A DNA stretch of 64,000 nucleotides from Streptomyces anulatus (lineage in GTDB: Bacteria; Actinomycetota; Actinomycetes; Streptomycetales; Streptomycetaceae): positions 1-64,000 of the forward strand of contig NZ_BMVK01000001.1 in NCBI RefSeq assembly GCF_014650675.1, in the 5' to 3' direction. This document shows, one piece after another, positions 35,192 through 43,314 of this stretch (position 1 is its first letter; every line of letters starts with the position of its first letter). The position numbers and the translations under genes were made by a program. The notes beneath the pieces are model-generated. The model worked only from the letters and a program-made list of their open reading frames with translations, was not told the DNA's origin and made no database searches.

Positions 35192-35557
35192 TCATCCCGC
35201 CTGCGCCTTGATGTGGTCGACGACCTCGTTGAACTCCTTGGCCGGCGAGAAGTCGATGTACTCGCAGTCCTCGAGCGCCATCGGGGCATGTCCGGGCGAC
35301 CAGTAGAACGCCTCACCCGCTTCGTAGACCTCGTCGCCGCGGGGCGTCCGCATCTTCAGCCGGCCCTTGAAGAGATAGCCCCAGTGCGGGCACGGGCAGA
35401 GGTCGTCGGCCAGACCCTTGAGAGCCGGCGCCATGTCGGTGCCCTCGGGAAACTTCACGAAGGCGACGGACATGTCTCCGCCGAAGTCCTGAACACGCAG
35501 CTCCACTCCGTCGCCCTCGATGACGACAGGAGTGTCCTTCCGCGTCGTGGCTGTCAT
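35192..35557 (-). CDS. Cupin-fold protein (121 aa)
   Basis: The small soluble protein has cupin-like strands. DLCPCPHWGYLFKGRLKMRTPRGDEVYEAGEAFYWSPGHAPMALEDCEYIDFSP covers residues about 52-110, with two His and Cys residues that could bind metal. No enzymatic activity can be assigned. The ATG at 35557 follows AAGGAGGAACC, a near-ideal site. It is a single gene bracketed by two inverted repeats that share the same arm sequence. Confidence 0.8.
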   Translation of the reverse strand: MTATTRKDTPVVIEGDGVELRVQDFGGDMSVAFVKFPEGTDMAPALKGLADDLCPCPHWGYLFKGRLKMRTPRGDEVYEAGEAFYWSPGHAPMALEDCEYIDFSPAKEFNEVVDHIKAQAG

Positions 35558-35673
35558 GGTTCCTCCTTGCTCATCTGTCGAAGGACGCAGCAAGAGATCC
35601 TCCCTTCCAGTCTGGGCCCGGGAACCGCACCCCGCGAGCCCGGTACGCCGCTTCACCGGCCGCCCGCAGCAGA

Positions 35674-35718
35674 GCGCCGCGGCCGGACACGCGAGGAAAG
35701 CGTGTCCGGCCGCGGCGC
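35674..35718. terminator. 19-bp inverted-repeat terminator
   Basis: GCGCCGCGGCCGGACACGC (35674-35692) is a perfect inverted repeat with 35700-35718. It lies just past the stop of the GlsB-type gene, in its transcription path. It shares the core GCCGCGGCCGGACAC with the tyrS terminator 600 bases away. Confidence 0.88.
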
Positions 35719-35735
35719 TGGGGTGACCCGGTGGG

Positions 35736-36014
35736 TCAGGTTCGCTGTTTGCGGCTGCCGCGGAAGGACTGCCAGGCCATGTCGCCGACGGCGACGACCG
35801 CCACGGCGCCCGCCAGTTGCAGCAGGTGACGGATCCAGTCGATGCCCTTGGTGTCCTCCACACCGATCCAGCCGGCCACGGCGTTGCCGAGGATGCTGCC
35901 GAGGATGCCGAACACGGCCGTCAGCCAGAGCGGGATGTCCTGCTTACCCGGCAGGATCGCTCTGGCGATGACACCGAGCACCAATCCCACGATGATTGCC
36001 CACAACCAGCTCAT
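35736..36014 (-). CDS. GlsB/YeaQ/YmgE-type stress membrane protein
   Basis: The 92-residue protein starts MSWLWAIIVGLVLGVIARAILPGKQ and has three hydrophobic segments, as in the family once called transglycosylase-associated proteins. The family is linked to membrane stress and stationary phase in several bacteria. Its mechanism is unknown. The C-terminus carries a helical tail with basic residues (FRGSRKQRT). ATG at 36014 follows GAGGAGG. The longer upstream frame is rejected. Confidence 0.85.
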   Translation of the reverse strand: MSWLWAIIVGLVLGVIARAILPGKQDIPLWLTAVFGILGSILGNAVAGWIGVEDTKGIDWIRHLLQLAGAVAVVAVGDMAWQSFRGSRKQRT

Positions 36015-36225
36015 TTCGCCTCCTCGTACGGCGCGGAGTGCGCGTCCGCCCAGTCTTGGCCCACCGCCCGGTCGGCGCATGCCCGGTTGCGCCGTCCGAG
36101 GGACTCGCCCGCCGCGCCCGCTACCCCTCGTTCGGCCGCCCCGGTCGCCTGCCCGGCCGGTGCCGGGCGTACCGTGGATGCGGCCCGGGCCGGGAGCGTC
36201 CGGCGACGAGATCTGGTGGTGGAGC
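36015..36225. other. Divergent intergenic region between GlsB-type and DUF3099 genes
   Basis: The 211 bases contain no supported gene. A few palindromic GC-rich clusters are present (for example GGCCGCCCCGGTCGCCTG near 36135), but no clear promoter was identified. Confidence 0.4.
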
Positions 36226-36603
36226 ATGGCGCGGAAGAGCGCGGGTACGGAGGTCATCCGGATCACGGGCGCCCGTCAGGGACTGACGGACGACGTTCGC
36301 GGCCGGCAGCGACGCTATGTGATCTCGATGTCGGTGCGCACGGTGTCGGTGGTGCTGGCCGCGGTGCTGTGGAACGTGGAGCGGCATGTGGCGATCGTGG
36401 CGCTCGTGCTGGGGGTGTTGCTGCCGTACGTTGCGGTGGTCATCGCCAACGCGGGCCGGGAGAACGTGACTTCGCTGCCGACGACGTTCGTGCAGATGCC
36501 GCTGCAGCCCGCTCTGGAGGCCGCGCCGGTGCCCGGTCCCGCGGAGCCCGGGGACTCCGGCGGCGCGTCCGGCACGGCCCGGCCGCCGCACGAGCACACC
36601 TGA
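36226..36603 (+). CDS. DUF3099 family membrane protein (125 aa)
   Basis: The protein opens with MARKSAGTEVIRITGARQGLTDDVRGRQRRYVIS, the recognisable actinobacterial DUF3099 start. Two transmembrane helices follow (about residues 36-53 and 58-76) and a Pro/Gly-rich tail. The function is unknown. The ATG at 36226 has GGTGGAGC upstream. It is followed after 87 bases by a candidate small RNA. Confidence 0.78.
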   Translation: MARKSAGTEVIRITGARQGLTDDVRGRQRRYVISMSVRTVSVVLAAVLWNVERHVAIVALVLGVLLPYVAVVIANAGRENVTSLPTTFVQMPLQPALEAAPVPGPAEPGDSGGASGTARPPHEHT

Positions 36604-36689
36604 GCCCGCACGTCCCGCGAAGCTCAAGAAAAGCTCAGATCAATCATGACGTTCCGGTGCACCGCACCCCGGTCCCCGTGACATACTTC

Positions 36690-36770
36690 GAAGGCGCTCC
36701 GCATCCCCCGTCGGAGCGACGGACCGACGCCGGGCAGCTCCCCCCGTGGCTGCTCGGCGTCGCCCTTTCT
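36690..36770 (+). ncRNA. Candidate 6C-type small RNA with two C-loop hairpins
   Basis: Hairpin 1 pairs CGCTCCG (36695-36701) with CGGAGCG (36712-36718) around the loop CATCCCCCGT. Hairpin 2 pairs CGACGCCGGGCAGC (36725-36738) with GCTGCTCGGCGTCG (36749-36762), one wobble, around TCCCCCCGTG, then CCCTTTCT. Two adjacent stems each with five or six consecutive C in the loop is the defining form of the actinobacterial 6C RNA. The second stem resembles an intrinsic terminator. A CATACT -10 candidate lies at 36682-36687. No ORF overlaps it. The exact ends are estimated. Confidence 0.72.
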
Positions 36771-36811
36771 CCGGCCGGGGATGCGTCAGAAAGCTCGTGG
36801 AGCACCTGACT

Positions 36812-36824
36812 TAGGCTGGGTCAC
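36812..36824 (+). promoter_or_regulatory. Candidate leaderless promoter -10 box
   Basis: TAGGCT at 36812-36817 is seven bases before the GTG start at 36825, the spacing expected when transcription begins at the first base of the start codon. No ribosome site precedes the GTG. A -35 box is not clear. Confidence 0.5.
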
Positions 36825-37082
36825 GTGATTTTTCCCGAGACATCCGCCGAGAGTCCCACCGGCGCCCCGCTCTGTTCCGCCAAGGGCTGCCGGGCCGCCG
36901 CTGTGTGGGTGCTCGCCTGGAACAACCCCAAACTGCACACGCCCGAGCGGCGCAAGACCTGGCTGGCCTGCGACGAGCACCGGGAGCATCTGTCCTCGTT
37001 CCTCGGTGTACGGGGTTTCCTCAAGGACGTCGTGGCGCTGAAGGAATGGGGATCCGGGGACGGGAAGGAGACCGGGGCCTGA
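36825..37082 (+). CDS. Small conserved actinobacterial protein with Cys/His pattern (85 aa)
   Basis: The protein contains PLCSAKGCRAAAVWVLAWNNPKLHTPERRKTWLACDEHREHLSSFLGVRGFL from about residue 15. The Cys16, Cys21, Cys49 and His52 arrangement suggests a small zinc site. It is conserved in Streptomyces without a known role. The GTG at 36825 has no Shine-Dalgarno sequence but follows a -10-like TAGGCT, consistent with leaderless translation. It is downstream of the candidate small RNA and converges with moaA. Confidence 0.75.
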   Translation: MIFPETSAESPTGAPLCSAKGCRAAAVWVLAWNNPKLHTPERRKTWLACDEHREHLSSFLGVRGFLKDVVALKEWGSGDGKETGA

Positions 37083-37155
37083 GCTTCGGGGCCTTGAGGC
37101 CGGAGGCCTTGAGCGCAGATGGGCGCAGGGTCCTTGAGCCTCGTCCGCCCGGGCC

Positions 37156-38145
37156 TCAGCCGCCGATCGCCGACATCGGGCGGTCGGGCTGCAGGAAGGA
37201 CGGGTCGTCCAGTCCGGAGCCCGCCTTCTTGCCCCACATGGCCGTCTTCCAGAGCTGGGCGATCTCCTCGTCCGGCGCGTCCCCGCGCAGTGCTCCGCGC
37301 AGGTCCGTCTCCTCACGGGCGAAGAGGCAGGTGCGGACCTGGCCGTCGGCGGTGAGCCGGGTGCGGTCGCAGGCACGGCAGAACGGGCGGGTGACGGAGG
37401 CGATCACGCCGACGCGGTGCGGGCCGCCGTCGACGGTCCAGCGCTCGGCGGGGGCGGAGCCGCGGGACTCGTCGCTCTCGGCGGTGAGGGTGAAGCGGGT
37501 GCGGAGCGAGGCGAGGATGTCCCCGGCGGTGATCATGCCGTCGCGCTTCCAGCCGTGCTGGGCGTCGAGCGGCATCTGCTCGATGAAGCGGAGTTCGTAG
37601 TCGTGGGCGACGGCCCAGGCGAGCAGCTCGGGGGCCTCGTCGTCGTTGAGTCCCGGCATCAGGACGGAGTTGACCTTCACCGGGGTGAGCCCGGCCTCGC
37701 GGGCGGCCTCCAGGCCGTCCAGCACGTCCCTGTGGCGGTCGCGGCGGGTGAGGGTCTTGAAGACGTCGGGGCGCAGGGTGTCCAGCGAGACGTTGACCCG
37801 GTCGAGCCCCGCGGCCTTGAGGGCGGTGGCGGTCCGCTTGAGTCCGATGCCGTTGGTCGTGAGCGACATGCGGGGGCGCGGGGTGAGCGCGGCGCACTGC
37901 TCGACGATGGAGACGAGGCCGGGGCGGAGCAGGGGCTCGCCGCCGGTGAAGCGGACTTCGGTGATGCCGAGCGAGGTGACGGCGATACGGATCAGGCGCA
38001 CGATCTCGTCGTCGGAGAGCAGCTCGCTCTTGCCGAGCCACTGAAGGCCCTCTTCGGGCATGCAGTAGGTACAGCGCAGGTTGCACTTGTCGGTGAGTGA
38101 CACGCGCAGGTCGGTGGCGACCCGGTCGTAGGTGTCGATGAGCAC
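37156..38145 (-). CDS. moaA: GTP 3',8-cyclase (molybdenum cofactor biosynthesis)
   Basis: This 329-residue radical-SAM enzyme starts molybdenum cofactor synthesis by converting GTP to 3',8-cyclo-GTP. The first 4Fe-4S cluster site is Cys21, Cys25 and Cys28 in DKCNLRCTYC, followed by FTGGEPLLRPGL. The second cluster ligands sit in RPFCRACDRTRLTADGQVRTCL, and the family C-terminal Gly-Gly is present (SAIGG). Length is normal. No other moa genes are beside it. Upstream is a 270-base region ended by a strong hairpin. A Moco riboswitch was not recognised. Confidence 0.96.
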   Translation of the reverse strand: MLIDTYDRVATDLRVSLTDKCNLRCTYCMPEEGLQWLGKSELLSDDEIVRLIRIAVTSLGITEVRFTGGEPLLRPGLVSIVEQCAALTPRPRMSLTTNGIGLKRTATALKAAGLDRVNVSLDTLRPDVFKTLTRRDRHRDVLDGLEAAREAGLTPVKVNSVLMPGLNDDEAPELLAWAVAHDYELRFIEQMPLDAQHGWKRDGMITAGDILASLRTRFTLTAESDESRGSAPAERWTVDGGPHRVGVIASVTRPFCRACDRTRLTADGQVRTCLFAREETDLRGALRGDAPDEEIAQLWKTAMWGKKAGSGLDDPSFLQPDRPMSAIGG

Positions 38146-38417
38146 GGTGGGCCCCTCCCCCGGTGTGTCCGCGGTGGTGCGGTCGCTCTTTTCGGGCCGT
38201 CACCCCTGCCGGGTCGTCGCCTCGTGCGAGACGTCGGCCCTTCGGGGTTCCGGTACTACCGAGCCTACGTGAGACCGCTGACATCGGGGTGGCCCGTTTG
38301 CCACGAGGCGTGGCCGGGCCGCGTCGTAGGACTCTACGACGCGGCCCGGCCGCCGACCGTGGGTGATGAGCCGAAGGGCCCGTCGGTGACGATCCGAAGG
38401 GGCCCGTCCCGGTGTGC
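38146..38417. other. Region between moaA and actP
   Basis: The moaA promoter should lie in the left half. TAGGCT on the minus strand near 38261-38266 is a possible -10 box. The right half has the actP terminator (38312-38351). No gene supported. Confidence 0.5.
38312..38351. terminator. 18-bp inverted-repeat terminator of the actP operon
   Basis: GGCCGGGCCGCGTCGTAG (38312-38329) pairs perfectly with CTACGACGCGGCCCGGCC (38334-38351) over a four-base loop. It is 66 bases beyond the actP stop. Confidence 0.9.
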
Positions 38418-40061
38418 TCAGTGGGCTCCGACGCCGGTGAGGGACTTGACCTCCAGTTCGGCGTACTTGTCCGTGTCGGGCTTCTCCTTGGAGAGCAGGG
38501 AGCCGACCCAGCCGAGCAGGAAGCCGAGCGGGATCGAGATCAGGCCGGGGTTCTCCAGCGGGAACCAGGCGAAGTCGACGTCCGGGAACATCGAGGTCGG
38601 CTTGGAGGAGACGACCGGCGAGAACAGCACCAGCAGCACGGAGGAGGCGAGGCCTCCGTAGATGGACCAGAGGGCGCCCTGCGTGGTGAAGCGCTTCCAG
38701 AAGAGGCTGTAGAGGATCGTCGGCAGGTTGGCGGAGGCGGCGACCGCGAAGGCCAGGGCGACGAGCCCGGCGACGTTCAGGTCGCGGGCGAGTGCGCCGA
38801 GGCCGATGGAGACGACGCCGATCGCGACGGTGGCCCAGCGTGCGGCGCGGACCTCTTCCTTTTCGGTGGCCTGCCCCCTGCGGATGACGTTGGCGTAGAT
38901 GTCGTGCGCGAAGGACGAGGAGGAGGCGAGGGTGAGTCCGGCGACGACGGCGAGGATGGTGGCGAAGGCGACGGCGGAGATCACCGCGAGGAGGATGGCG
39001 CCGCCGGTGGATCCGGAGCCGCCGCCGATCTCCAGTGCGGCGAGTGGCGCCGCGGTGTTGCCCGCCTTGTTGGAGGCGATGATGTCGCCGGGCTTGAGGA
39101 TCGCCGCGGCGCCGAAGCCGAGCACGATCGTCATCAGGTAGAAGGCGCCGATGATGCCGATCGCCCAGTTCACGGACTTACGGGCGGCCTTGGCGGTGGG
39201 CACGGTGTAGAAGCGGATCAGGATGTGCGGCAGGCCGGCGGTGCCGAGGACCAGGGCGATGCCGAGCGAGATGAAGTCCAGCTTCGAGACGCTGTCGGCG
39301 CCGTACTTCAGACCGGGCTCCAGGAAGGCCGCGCCCTTGCCGCTGTTGCTGGCGGCGGTGCCGAGCAGGTCGGAGATGTTGAAGTTGAACTTCAGCAGGA
39401 TCAGGAAGGTGATGAGCAGGGTGCCCGCGATGAGCAGGACGGCCTTGACCATCTGCACCCAGGTGGTGCCCTTCATGCCGCCGATGGTGACGTAGAGGAT
39501 CATGAGCACGCCGACCAGGGCGACGATGAGGATCTTCCCGGCGTCGCTGGTGATGCCGAGCAGCAGCGAGACGAGGACGCCCGCGCCTGCCATCTGGGCC
39601 AGCAGGTAGAAGATCGAGACGACGATCGTGGACGTGCCGGCGGCGGTGCGGACGGGGCGCTGGCGCATCCGGTAGGCGAGGACGTCGCCCATGGTGTAGC
39701 GGCCGGAGTTGCGCAGCGGTTCGGCGACCAGGAGCAGGGCGACGAGCCAGGCGACGAGGAAGCCGATGGAGTACAGGAAGCCGTCGTACCCGAAGAGCGC
39801 GATGGCTCCGGCGATGCCGAGGAAGGACGCGGCGGACATGTAGTCGCCGGAGACCGCGAGTCCGTTCTGGAATCCGGTGAACTGGCGGCCGCCCGCGTAG
39901 AAGTCGGAGGCGCTCTTGGTCTGGCGGCCCGCCCACACGGTGATGACGAGGGTCGCCACGACGAAGGCGGCGAACAGCGTGATGATCAGCGGCCGGTGCT
40001 CGCTCGCGCCCTCGGTGGCGGCGAGCTGGACGGTGGGATAGAGGGCGTGGGCGGCGCTCAT
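38418..40061 (-). CDS. actP: Cation/acetate symporter (SSS family)
   Basis: The 547-residue sodium:solute symporter has about thirteen transmembrane helices. Family blocks include TKSASDFYAGGRQFTGFQNGLAVSGDYMSAASFLGIAG near residues 47-85 and GRYTMGDVLAYRMRQRPVR near 120. ActP takes up acetate and other short carboxylates with sodium or protons. Its start ATG at 40061 overlaps the stop of the DUF485 gene (ATGA), the usual YjcH-ActP coupling. Length is normal. Confidence 0.93.
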   Translation of the reverse strand: MSAAHALYPTVQLAATEGASEHRPLIITLFAAFVVATLVITVWAGRQTKSASDFYAGGRQFTGFQNGLAVSGDYMSAASFLGIAGAIALFGYDGFLYSIGFLVAWLVALLLVAEPLRNSGRYTMGDVLAYRMRQRPVRTAAGTSTIVVSIFYLLAQMAGAGVLVSLLLGITSDAGKILIVALVGVLMILYVTIGGMKGTTWVQMVKAVLLIAGTLLITFLILLKFNFNISDLLGTAASNSGKGAAFLEPGLKYGADSVSKLDFISLGIALVLGTAGLPHILIRFYTVPTAKAARKSVNWAIGIIGAFYLMTIVLGFGAAAILKPGDIIASNKAGNTAAPLAALEIGGGSGSTGGAILLAVISAVAFATILAVVAGLTLASSSSFAHDIYANVIRRGQATEKEEVRAARWATVAIGVVSIGLGALARDLNVAGLVALAFAVAASANLPTILYSLFWKRFTTQGALWSIYGGLASSVLLVLFSPVVSSKPTSMFPDVDFAWFPLENPGLISIPLGFLLGWVGSLLSKEKPDTDKYAELEVKSLTGVGAH

Positions 40062-40423
40062 ACGTCGGCCTCCATACGGGACTTGATCGCGTCGGCCTTG
40101 GGGTCGAGCTTGGTGGCGGCGTGCCGGGAGTAGAGCCAGGCGATGAGGAAGGTGGTGACGAACTGGGCGAGTCCGAGGACGAGCGCCATGTTGATGTTGC
40201 CGACGACCTCGGTGGCCATGAATCCGCCCGCGTAGTTGCAGAGCAGGACGTAGAGCAGGTACCAGGTCACGAAGGCGATGGTCAGGGGGAAGGCGAAGGA
40301 GCGGTGGGAGCGGCGCAGGTCGGCGAAGTCCGGGCTCGCCTGCATCGCGACGAACGCCTCGGTGGTGGGCTGGACGGGGCCGGCGGGCGAACCGCCCTCG
40401 GGCGGCGGTGCATCGGTAGCCAC
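40058..40423 (-). CDS. DUF485 membrane protein, ActP partner (YjcH-like)
   Basis: The 121-residue protein has AMQASPDFADLRRSHRSFAFPLTIAFVTWYLLYVLLCNYAGGFMATEVVGNINMALVLGLAQFVTTFLIAWLYSRHA, two transmembrane helices typical of DUF485. These proteins precede acetate symporters and appear to aid their expression. I chose the GTG at 40423 because GAGGAGATTCC stands just upstream. An in-frame ATG at 40474 gives a 138-residue form and has only a weak site. The stop overlaps the actP start. Confidence 0.88.
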   Translation of the reverse strand: MATDAPPPEGGSPAGPVQPTTEAFVAMQASPDFADLRRSHRSFAFPLTIAFVTWYLLYVLLCNYAGGFMATEVVGNINMALVLGLAQFVTTFLIAWLYSRHAATKLDPKADAIKSRMEADV

Positions 40424-40755
40424 GGAATCTCCTCGCGACGCGGGTGCGGTGGTCTGGGGGACGGTGGGTGTCATGGGAAGCCTCGATACCGGGGGGTCGG
40501 TGATGTGCCTCCTGGACAACGGCACGGAGGGCGCGACGAACCGGTTCACCGCGTCTTTCGCCTTCTCGGAGGTGTCGCGGTGCGTCCGGTTGCCCGGAAG
40601 TCCCCCGTCCACATTCAGCCGCACAGGTCACTCTTCGAACTCACTTGCCCGTAAGCGTTGATGCACCGGGATGATCAGCGATAGCTTCACTCGTCATGTA
40701 CGCGACCGAGCACGCCAGGTGTCCGGTCGTTCGGCACGGATGATGTGGAGAACCC
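40424..40755. other. Divergent promoter region of the DUF485-actP operon and the protease gene
   Basis: The region is 332 bases long and has lower G+C towards its right end (40660-40755). No separate gene was supported. If the DUF485 gene starts at the upstream ATG, its first 17 codons would lie here. No clear palindrome was seen. Confidence 0.45.
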
Positions 40756-42294
40756 ATGGCTCATCTGGCATCGAGACGGACCCGCGCACTCGCGGTGCCC
40801 GTCGGACTCGCGCTGACCGCATCGCTCGGCTTCCTGCCGACGGCGACGGCCACGGCGGCGCCCACCGGCGAGCAGACCTCCGCGAGTGTGCGGACCGACG
40901 GGCCGAAGCTGTCCTACGTGGTCAACACCCGGGGCGGCCACGGCACCGTCAAGAACGTCAAGAAGGCGATCGCCAAGGCCGGCGGCACTGTCGTCATCGC
41001 CTATGAGCAGATCGGCGTCATCGTCGTCCACTCGCAGAACCCCGCGTTCGGCGAAACGATTCGTCGGGTACGCGGCGTGGAGTCGGCGGGCGCCACCCGC
41101 ACGAACCCGATCGTCCCGCAGGCCACCAAGGACGTCGGCTCGATAGCACAGCCGCTCACCGCCGAGCAGGCGGCGGCCGCCGCCGCGGACGCGAAGGCCG
41201 GCGAGGACCCGCTGGAGCCCCTCCAGTGGTCGCTGCCCGCGATCAAGGCGGACAAGGCGCACGAGAAGACGCTGGGTTCGAAGAAGGTGACGGTCGCCGT
41301 CATCGACACGGGCGTCGACGACACCCACCCGGACCTGGCCCCGAACTTCGACACCGGCGCCTCGGCCAACTGCGTGTCGGGCGCTCCGGACACCACCGCC
41401 GGCTCCTGGCGTCCGGCGGCGGGCGAGAGCGACCACGGCACGCATGTCGCGGGCACCATCGCCGCCGCGAAGAACGGCGCCGGCGTCACCGGCGTCGCCC
41501 CGGGCGTGAAGGTGTCGGGCATCAAGGTGTCGAACCCGGACGGGTTCTTCTACACCGAGGCCGTCGTCTGCGGGTTCCTCTGGGCCGCCGAGCGCGGCGT
41601 CGAGGTGACCAACAACAGCTACTACACCGACCCGTGGCTGTTCAACTGCAAGAACGACCCGGACCAGGGCGCCCTGGTCGACGCCCTCACCCGCGCCGTG
41701 AAGTACGCGGAGCGCAAGGGCACGGTCAACGTCGCGGCGGCCGGGAACTCCCGCCACGACCTGGCGCTCGACGCGATCGAGGACACGACCAGCCCGAACG
41801 ACACCGAGGCGGTCACGCGGACGGTCGACCCGAGCGCGTGCCCGGACATCCCGACCATGCTGCCGGGTGTCGTGACGGTCTCCGCGACGGGTGCGAAGGG
41901 CCTGAAGTCCTCGTACTCGAACTACGGCAAGGGCATCATCGACGTGGCGGCCCCGGGCGGTGACTCGACGGTCTACCAGACCCCCGAGCCGCCGGCCGTC
42001 AACGGGCTGATCCTGTCGACGCTGCCGGGCGGCAAGTTCGGCTACAAGGCCGGTACGTCGATGGCGTCCCCGCACGTCGCGGGCGTCGTGGCGCTGATCA
42101 AGTCGAAGCACCCCTACGCCTCGCCGGCCGCGGTGAAGGCGCTGCTGACGCTCGAGGCGGACGCGAAGGCGTGCGGTGAGCCGTACGACATCAACGGTGA
42201 CGGCGTCATCGACGCGGTCTGCGAGGGCGGCAAGAACTACAACGGCTTCTACGGGGCCGGAGTGGTCGACGCGCTGGACGCGGTGCGCTGGTAG
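40756..42294 (+). CDS. Secreted subtilisin-like serine protease (S8)
   Basis: The 512-residue protein has a signal peptide (to about AAPTG, residue 35), an I9-like propeptide region (LSYVVNTRGGHGTVKNVKKAI..., about 50-125) and an S8 catalytic domain. The triad is Asp184 (VIDTGVD), His227 (DHGTHVAGT) and Ser435 (GTSMASPH). The C-terminus contains an EF-hand-like loop DINGDGVID, so calcium may stabilise it. Secreted subtilisins degrade extracellular protein or process developmental proteins in Streptomyces. There is an ATG at 40756 with GGAGAACCC upstream. A perfect palindromic terminator follows. The target is unknown. Confidence 0.93.
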   Translation: MAHLASRRTRALAVPVGLALTASLGFLPTATATAAPTGEQTSASVRTDGPKLSYVVNTRGGHGTVKNVKKAIAKAGGTVVIAYEQIGVIVVHSQNPAFGETIRRVRGVESAGATRTNPIVPQATKDVGSIAQPLTAEQAAAAAADAKAGEDPLEPLQWSLPAIKADKAHEKTLGSKKVTVAVIDTGVDDTHPDLAPNFDTGASANCVSGAPDTTAGSWRPAAGESDHGTHVAGTIAAAKNGAGVTGVAPGVKVSGIKVSNPDGFFYTEAVVCGFLWAAERGVEVTNNSYYTDPWLFNCKNDPDQGALVDALTRAVKYAERKGTVNVAAAGNSRHDLALDAIEDTTSPNDTEAVTRTVDPSACPDIPTMLPGVVTVSATGAKGLKSSYSNYGKGIIDVAAPGGDSTVYQTPEPPAVNGLILSTLPGGKFGYKAGTSMASPHVAGVVALIKSKHPYASPAAVKALLTLEADAKACGEPYDINGDGVIDAVCEGGKNYNGFYGAGVVDALDAVRW

Positions 42295-42314
42295 GCACGT
42301 GACCGAGCAAGGAG

Positions 42315-42350
42315 CGAGGGCCCGGGGAGAACGTTCTCCCCGGGCCCTCG
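42315..42350. terminator. Perfect 36-bp palindromic terminator
   Basis: CGAGGGCCCGGGGAGAAC (42315-42332) and its exact reverse complement (42333-42350) meet with no spacer. It lies 20 bases after the protease stop and faces the convergent dehydrogenase gene. Confidence 0.92.
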
Positions 42351-42365
42351 CCCCGTGTCGGGGCG

Positions 42366-43292
42366 CTACGGCGTGATCAGGACCTTCAGAGCGGTCCGCT
42401 CGTCCATCTCCTTGTAGCCGACGGGCACCTCGTCCAGGCCGATGGACCGGTCGAAGACGGGCGACGGGTCGATCGTGCCGTCCAGCACGTCCGGGAGCAG
42501 CTCCGGTATGTACGTGCGTACGGGGGCGACGCCGCCGCGCAGGGCGATGTTCCGCCCGAACATCACGCCGAGGTCCACGCCGGTGGCGCTGCCGTGCGGG
42601 ACGCCGACGTAGCCGATGGAGCCGCCGTCGCGGACGATGCCGAGGGCGGTGCGCATCGACTGCTCGGTGCCGACGGCCTCGATGACGCTGTGCGCGCCCT
42701 CGCCCCGGGTCAGCTCGCGGACGGCGGCGAGGGCCGCCGCGCCGTCACCGACGACCGCGACGGTGCCGCCCGGCGCGACGCCCGCGCCGACGGCGGCGTG
42801 GTGTCCGGTGCCCAGGACGTCGGAGAGCGCCAGCAGGGCGGTGAGCAGGCGGTCGTCGGATGCGGCGGCGGCCGGGAGCTTGACCAGGGTGCCGTCGGCG
42901 TGGGGGACGCGGACGGCCTCGCCCTGGCCGCCGTCCGACTGCGCGCCGTCCGGGCCGACCGAGCCCCAGAAGCCGCCCTCGGGGCAGGAGGTGGTGAGGC
43001 CCTCGGCGCAGTAGGTGCAGGTGCCGTCGGACCAGACGAACGGGGCGACGGCCAGATCGCCGACGGCGAAGCCGTTCACCCCGGGGCCGACCTCCTCGAC
43101 GACGCCGAGGAACTCGTGGCCGATGCGCTGACCGGACCGCCGGGCCGACTCGCCCCGGTAGGCCCACAGGTCGCTGCCGCAGATGCAGGCCCGCAGGACC
43201 CTGAGCACCACGTCGGTGGGCTGCTGGATCCCCGGGTCCGGCACCTCCTGCACCCGGATGTCGTGGGGGGCGTGGATAACGGTGGCGCGCAT
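42366..43292 (-). CDS. Zinc-type alcohol dehydrogenase with internal Rossmann-fold deletion
   Basis: The 308-residue protein belongs to the zinc-dependent medium-chain dehydrogenases, with catalytic CICGSD (Cys38), GHE (His59), structural cysteines Cys92, Cys95 and Cys103, and a C-terminal VPVGYKEMDERTALKVLITP. The family normally has about 345 residues. The NAD(P)-binding stretch is missing between GTVAVVGDG (182-184) and AVRELTRGEGAHSVIEAVG, where about 40 residues of beta-alpha-beta elements should follow. The frame is intact, so this is an in-frame loss and not a frameshift. Coenzyme binding is probably abolished. There is an ATG at 43292. A longer frame begins 15 codons upstream. Confidence 0.85.
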   Translation of the reverse strand: MRATVIHAPHDIRVQEVPDPGIQQPTDVVLRVLRACICGSDLWAYRGESARRSGQRIGHEFLGVVEEVGPGVNGFAVGDLAVAPFVWSDGTCTYCAEGLTTSCPEGGFWGSVGPDGAQSDGGQGEAVRVPHADGTLVKLPAAAASDDRLLTALLALSDVLGTGHHAAVGAGVAPGGTVAVVGDGAAALAAVRELTRGEGAHSVIEAVGTEQSMRTALGIVRDGGSIGYVGVPHGSATGVDLGVMFGRNIALRGGVAPVRTYIPELLPDVLDGTIDPSPVFDRSIGLDEVPVGYKEMDERTALKVLITP

Positions 43293-43314
43293 ACGTTCGG
43301 GGTCCTTGCCGGTC

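Noticed and set aside
38146..38280. A molybdenum cofactor riboswitch before moaA
   Set aside because: No matching multi-stem architecture could be traced.
38412..40133. A long plus-strand frame rich in Gly, Asp and Glu over the acetate symporter
   Set aside because: Composition reflects the complement of hydrophobic codons in actP. There is no domain and no ribosome site.
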